From the NCBI GenBank assembly GCA_020718785.1, contig DYRK01000201.1:1-9677 (forward strand): DNA of 9,677 nucleotides, read 5' to 3'. The notes under the pieces are model-generated. The model was not told the origin of the DNA and did no database searches. It saw only the letters and a program-made list of their open reading frames with translations. Shown in pieces: positions 7,344 through 9,677 of this stretch. The stretch is from Desulfatirhabdium butyrativorans. Lineage in GTDB: Bacteria > Desulfobacterota > Desulfobacteria > Desulfobacterales > DYRK01. The position numbers and the translations under genes were made by a program. The stretch's first letter is position 1; each line of letters starts with the position of its first letter.

Positions 7344-7416
7344 GAGGTACGAGGTCAGGGGTACGGGGTCAGGGGTACCCCCCCTGACCTCTAACCTCTG
7401 ACCCCTGACCCCTTTT
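7344..7416. repeat. Inverted array of 7-bp repeats forming a long hairpin between the two large genes
   Basis: On the plus strand five consecutive heptamers (GAGGTAC, GAGGTCA, GGGGTAC, GGGGTCA, GGGGTAC; 7344-7378) are followed after 2 nt by inverted heptamers (CCCCTGA, CCTCTAA, CCTCTGA, CCCCTGA, then CCCC; 7381-7412). Folded in this register, about 25 of 32 positions pair around a 5-nt loop. GGGGTACCCC (7372-7381) is a second, alternative centre. The array ends in TTTT on the plus strand. On the minus strand it would lie in the mRNA between the channel stop (7417) and the giant-protein start (7325). It could be a processing or attenuation hairpin, or a small dispersed repeat. Confidence 0.8.
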
Positions 7417-9450
7417 CTACCAATGCGCGCTATGCGGCGGCAACAGCCAGTATTCCATTCCTCTTCGTTTCAGTTCATTGGCCATATTTCGGGCATCGGT
7501 CTGGGTGAGTCCTTTGAAACGGACCCGGTTGACGGTTTTACCGTTGACGGTCGCGGTTTCAATATCCGCATCTCTGGCATCTCCCAGACGCAGGTCACCA
7601 TCCTTGAGCTGCGCGATCCGTTTGGCGGCTCCGCCTTCATGGGCAAATGCGCCGACCTGCACTTTCCACAGGAACTGATCGGAAGCACCCGAAGCAAAGC
7701 GGTCAGACGCAGGGGACGGAGGCAGAGGCGATACTGTGCCGCCGGTATTGCCTGACGGACGTATCACCGGCTCTCCGCTGCCGGCATTTTTTCCCCAGTT
7801 TGAAAGACTTTCCACATCATCCGCGCCGGAATATTCTACAAATTTGCCTCGGTCCGCGCCGCATATCGGACAGACCTCCGGGGGAGTGGGTCCCGTATGA
7901 ATATAGCCGCATTCCGTACATTTCCATCGTTTCAGCGGCGTAGTATCTGCCATCGCGCCGCTCCGTCCGCCCATAAAACTGCCGTCGCAGTCCAGAGGAT
8001 CAATACCCACGGTCACGCAGAGCCGTTTATGTGCGACAATCATATCCACAACCGACTCGTCGCGGCGGAGTTTGGAAGCCATTTCTTCGAGTTGACGCTG
8101 GGTCACATCCAATTGTTTCAATTTTCCCACAGCCATTTTTTCTTTGGACATATCCAGCAGATCCGCGGACAGCGTGTAAGTATCTTCCAGCAGTCTGAAG
8201 CGGTCAACTTTGATGGCATAATCCAGCAGCGCGATATGAACCTGTGTGATCACGCCGACGGTCAGCATGAGCCGCTGTGCCTCGGCCATGTCAACGGTTT
8301 TGCCGCTGCGTTTGAGGTCTGCAATGCGTGCCGGCAGATCGAGCAGATTCCAGCCGATACCCGCGCCCACCGTGTTCCATGTGCTGGAAAGCAGCAGACG
8401 GTTGCTGTCGTAACTTGTGCGGGCAAAAAGATTCACGCCCGGAAAAAGTTTGAGAAATGCCGATTTCGCGTCCTGTTTCTGAATCATCACATTGATATCG
8501 GTTTCAAACAGGTCGGGCCGATGGGTCAGGGCATATTCTTCGAGCCTGTCAATATCGAGTTCTTTCGGATGAGGCAGAGCCGCGACCACCGGTTTGATCG
8601 GCGGACGGTACAGCGTGTATTGAACATTCTGATTGATTCCCATGAGTTGGGAAAGTTTAAGCCGGGCTTTGGACAGATCGGCCTGAAGCCGGCGGATGGT
8701 CAGTTCCAATTCTTTGAGCCGCATTTCAGCTTCCGCGGCATCCATCACATCCAAGGCTCTCAGTTTCACGGCTTCGTCAATATTTGCTTTGACAGCCTTC
8801 ATTTTTTTGTCAACCGCATGGACATAATCCAGCGCGTCTTCCACCGCGGCTGCCTGCCAATATGCCTCGGTAATATCCAGCGCGACAAACTGCGCCATAC
8901 GGTGACGCCGTTTTTCCAGCGCGGCTTCCTGCATTTTTGCCTGACCCGAGCGGACATAAGCCAGAGCGGTGTCCAGAATATTCCATGTCAGCGACAGGTT
9001 GGCTTTTGCCCCGTCTTTGAGTTCCGACACGGTGAAATCTTTTACATCTTTTTCCTCTTTCCAGTTGTAAACGTCACTTTTTCTCAGTCTGTCGCGTCTT
9101 TCATAACCGGCTTCGGCATTCAAGCCCGGCAGCATTCTGAGTTTCTGAACCAGCGTTTCCTTGTTGGCAACTTCCCGGTTAAAATCAGCTACCCGAAGTT
9201 CGAGATTGTTGCACAATCCGATTTTGATCGCGTCTTCGAGGGTTAGGGGTTTCTCAAAATTGATGCTCGCGGGGGGTTCAAGCGTTTTCAAGTCTTCTTT
9301 AGCCTGTGTTTCACGTCGCGCCTCCATTTCGTTTTGCGGCGGCATGGCGGCGCACCCGTTTAATAGCAGCGCGACACAAAACATCGCCACCCATCTTTTC
9401 AGTTCCATGCGCTGAAGCAACCTCCTGAATCCGTTTTTTTTCTTACCCAT
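7417..9450 (-). CDS. TolC-family outer-membrane lipoprotein with C-terminal rubredoxin-like and SPOR domains
   Basis: A 677-residue protein, longer than typical TolC-family members because of added C-terminal domains. Residues 20-33 form a lipoprotein signal peptide ending in the lipobox LNGC (Cys33). Two OEP halves follow (about 69-275 and 300-487): long helices plus beta-segments ending in SLTWNILD (153-160) and GIGWNLLDLP (364-373), which make the trimeric channel with a periplasmic barrel. Then comes a rubrerythrin-type rubredoxin domain (507-540) with Cys511, 514, 527 and 530 (C-x2-C-x12-C-x2-C). A Pro/Ser/Gly linker leads to a SPOR domain (592-672) starting FLWKVQVGAF, which binds bare septal glycan in known proteins. 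The C-terminus of TolC proteins is periplasmic, so both extra domains should be there. Start: ATG 9450 has GGAG nearby; ATG 9408 has AGGAGG at a longer 12-nt spacing. Either keeps the signal peptide. Its substrate may be the giant protein encoded next. Confidence 0.93.
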   Translation of the reverse strand: MGKKKNGFRRLLQRMELKRWVAMFCVALLLNGCAAMPPQNEMEARRETQAKEDLKTLEPPASINFEKPLTLEDAIKIGLCNNLELRVADFNREVANKETLVQKLRMLPGLNAEAGYERRDRLRKSDVYNWKEEKDVKDFTVSELKDGAKANLSLTWNILDTALAYVRSGQAKMQEAALEKRRHRMAQFVALDITEAYWQAAAVEDALDYVHAVDKKMKAVKANIDEAVKLRALDVMDAAEAEMRLKELELTIRRLQADLSKARLKLSQLMGINQNVQYTLYRPPIKPVVAALPHPKELDIDRLEEYALTHRPDLFETDINVMIQKQDAKSAFLKLFPGVNLFARTSYDSNRLLLSSTWNTVGAGIGWNLLDLPARIADLKRSGKTVDMAEAQRLMLTVGVITQVHIALLDYAIKVDRFRLLEDTYTLSADLLDMSKEKMAVGKLKQLDVTQRQLEEMASKLRRDESVVDMIVAHKRLCVTVGIDPLDCDGSFMGGRSGAMADTTPLKRWKCTECGYIHTGPTPPEVCPICGADRGKFVEYSGADDVESLSNWGKNAGSGEPVIRPSGNTGGTVSPLPPSPASDRFASGASDQFLWKVQVGAFAHEGGAAKRIAQLKDGDLRLGDARDADIETATVNGKTVNRVRFKGLTQTDARNMANELKRRGMEYWLLPPHSAHW

Positions 9451-9481
9451 AAAAATACTCCGTTCTTCCAGTCTGAAATTC

Positions 9482-9516
9482 GGTGGGTTTCGCCCACCCT
9501 GCGTTTTGTTTTTTAT
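9482..9516 (+). terminator. GGTGGG/CCCACC hairpin with T-rich tail
   Basis: A 6-bp GC-rich stem (9482-9487 with 9493-9498) around a 5-nt loop is followed on the plus strand by GCGTTTTGTTTTTT, giving a terminator shape for any plus-strand transcript. On the minus strand it lies about 32 nt before the channel-protein start, inside the presumed leader. The form GGGTGGGCGAAACCCACC resembles a short palindromic repeat scattered in many bacterial genomes. It may therefore be a dispersed repeat and not a working terminator. Confidence 0.45.
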
Positions 9517-9561
9517 GGCACAAACCGAACAAACTCATTTACGATAATCTGATTCGTATAT

Positions 9562-9590
9562 TAGTTATTCAAAAAGCCTTTCATTGTCAA
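9562..9590 (-). promoter_or_regulatory. Candidate promoter of the channel / giant-protein operon
   Basis: On the minus strand a perfect -35 TTGACA (9585-9590) stands 17 nt upstream of TAACTA (9562-9567), a weak -10. TAATAT slightly further on matches better but at a 22-nt spacing. The flanking DNA is AT-rich and intergenic, about 110 nt upstream of the first gene. The -35 is convincing, the -10 is not. Confidence 0.45.
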
Positions 9591-9602
9591 GCGATTTCAT
9601 AT

Positions 9603-9641
9603 AATGATTTTGACACAGAGGGCTATCAGCTTAAAATCATT
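9603..9641. promoter_or_regulatory. Perfect 9-bp inverted repeat upstream of the candidate promoter
   Basis: AATGATTTT (9603-9611) and AAAATCATT (9633-9641) form a perfect inverted repeat separated by 21 nt. The near edge is 12 nt upstream of the TTGACA at 9585-9590. The half-site centre distance is 30 bp, close to three helical turns, which would suit a dimeric activator or a looping regulator. The arms are AT-rich, so chance occurrence is possible. No gene is apparent in 9451-9677. Confidence 0.35.
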
Positions 9642-9677
9642 TCAAATAACCCTGCCGAAATTCCGGATTTCCGCCAT

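Noticed and set aside
7344..7412. CRISPR-like or iteron-like array
   Set aside because: The units are 7 bp, contiguous, without spacers and inverted in the middle. There is no cas or replication gene nearby.
7897..9246. 449-codon open frame on the plus strand opposite the channel gene
   Set aside because: It is the antisense shadow of the OEP coding region: His/Gln/Phe-rich, with no domain.
9645..9677. Short minus-strand ORF starting ATG GCG GAA at the window edge
   Set aside because: It stops after eleven codons and has no ribosome-binding site visible within the window.

Overview
The window comes from a Gram-negative bacterium. The signs are a lipoprotein-type TolC-family outer-membrane protein, a SPOR peptidoglycan-binding domain and a giant surface protein of the LExRxxLDGA/DUF4347 type. 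The giant protein architecture, the rubrerythrin-type rubredoxin domain and the short palindromic intergenic repeats would fit Desulfobacterota (anaerobic, sulfate-reducer-like) or a relative. That placement is inference; no rRNA or tRNA marker is present. All five supported genes lie on the minus strand, so transcription reads from high to low coordinates.

Block 1 (about 9677 down to 1500) is a two-gene unit. The first gene (7417-9450) encodes a lipoprotein-like TolC/OEP outer-membrane channel whose C-terminus carries a rubrerythrin-type rubredoxin metal site and then a SPOR domain. Upstream lie a possible promoter with a perfect TTGACA, a 9-bp inverted repeat and a GGTGGG/CCCACC hairpin. 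A 91-bp spacer made mostly of inverted 7-bp repeats separates it from the second gene (1500-7325). That gene encodes a 1941-residue surface protein: an LENRIVLDGA N-terminus, a DUF4347 domain, ten Ig/cadherin-like repeats arranged as five alternating A-B pairs, a cadherin-like domain, two further beta-sandwich repeats, a Pro-rich linker, an unrecognised Cys-containing region and a Ser/Pro-rich tail. A hairpin terminator follows its stop.

Block 2 (1193-1426 and 787-1188) is a translationally coupled type II toxin-antitoxin pair with a VapC-like PIN-domain toxin. Block 3 (1-683) is an exported alpha/beta-hydrolase cut by the window edge, with an unusually short lid region. Blocks 2 and 3 look visibly more AT-rich than block 1.

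The candidate for something new is block 1: an outer-membrane channel with its own septal-glycan-binding (SPOR) and redox/metal (rubredoxin) domains, next to a giant repeat protein whose N-terminal domain carries a His-Gly/Cys pattern like that of caspase-type peptidases. A dedicated secretion-and-retention pair is a reasonable hypothesis. No ABC transporter or membrane-fusion protein is visible here to complete a type I secretion system.
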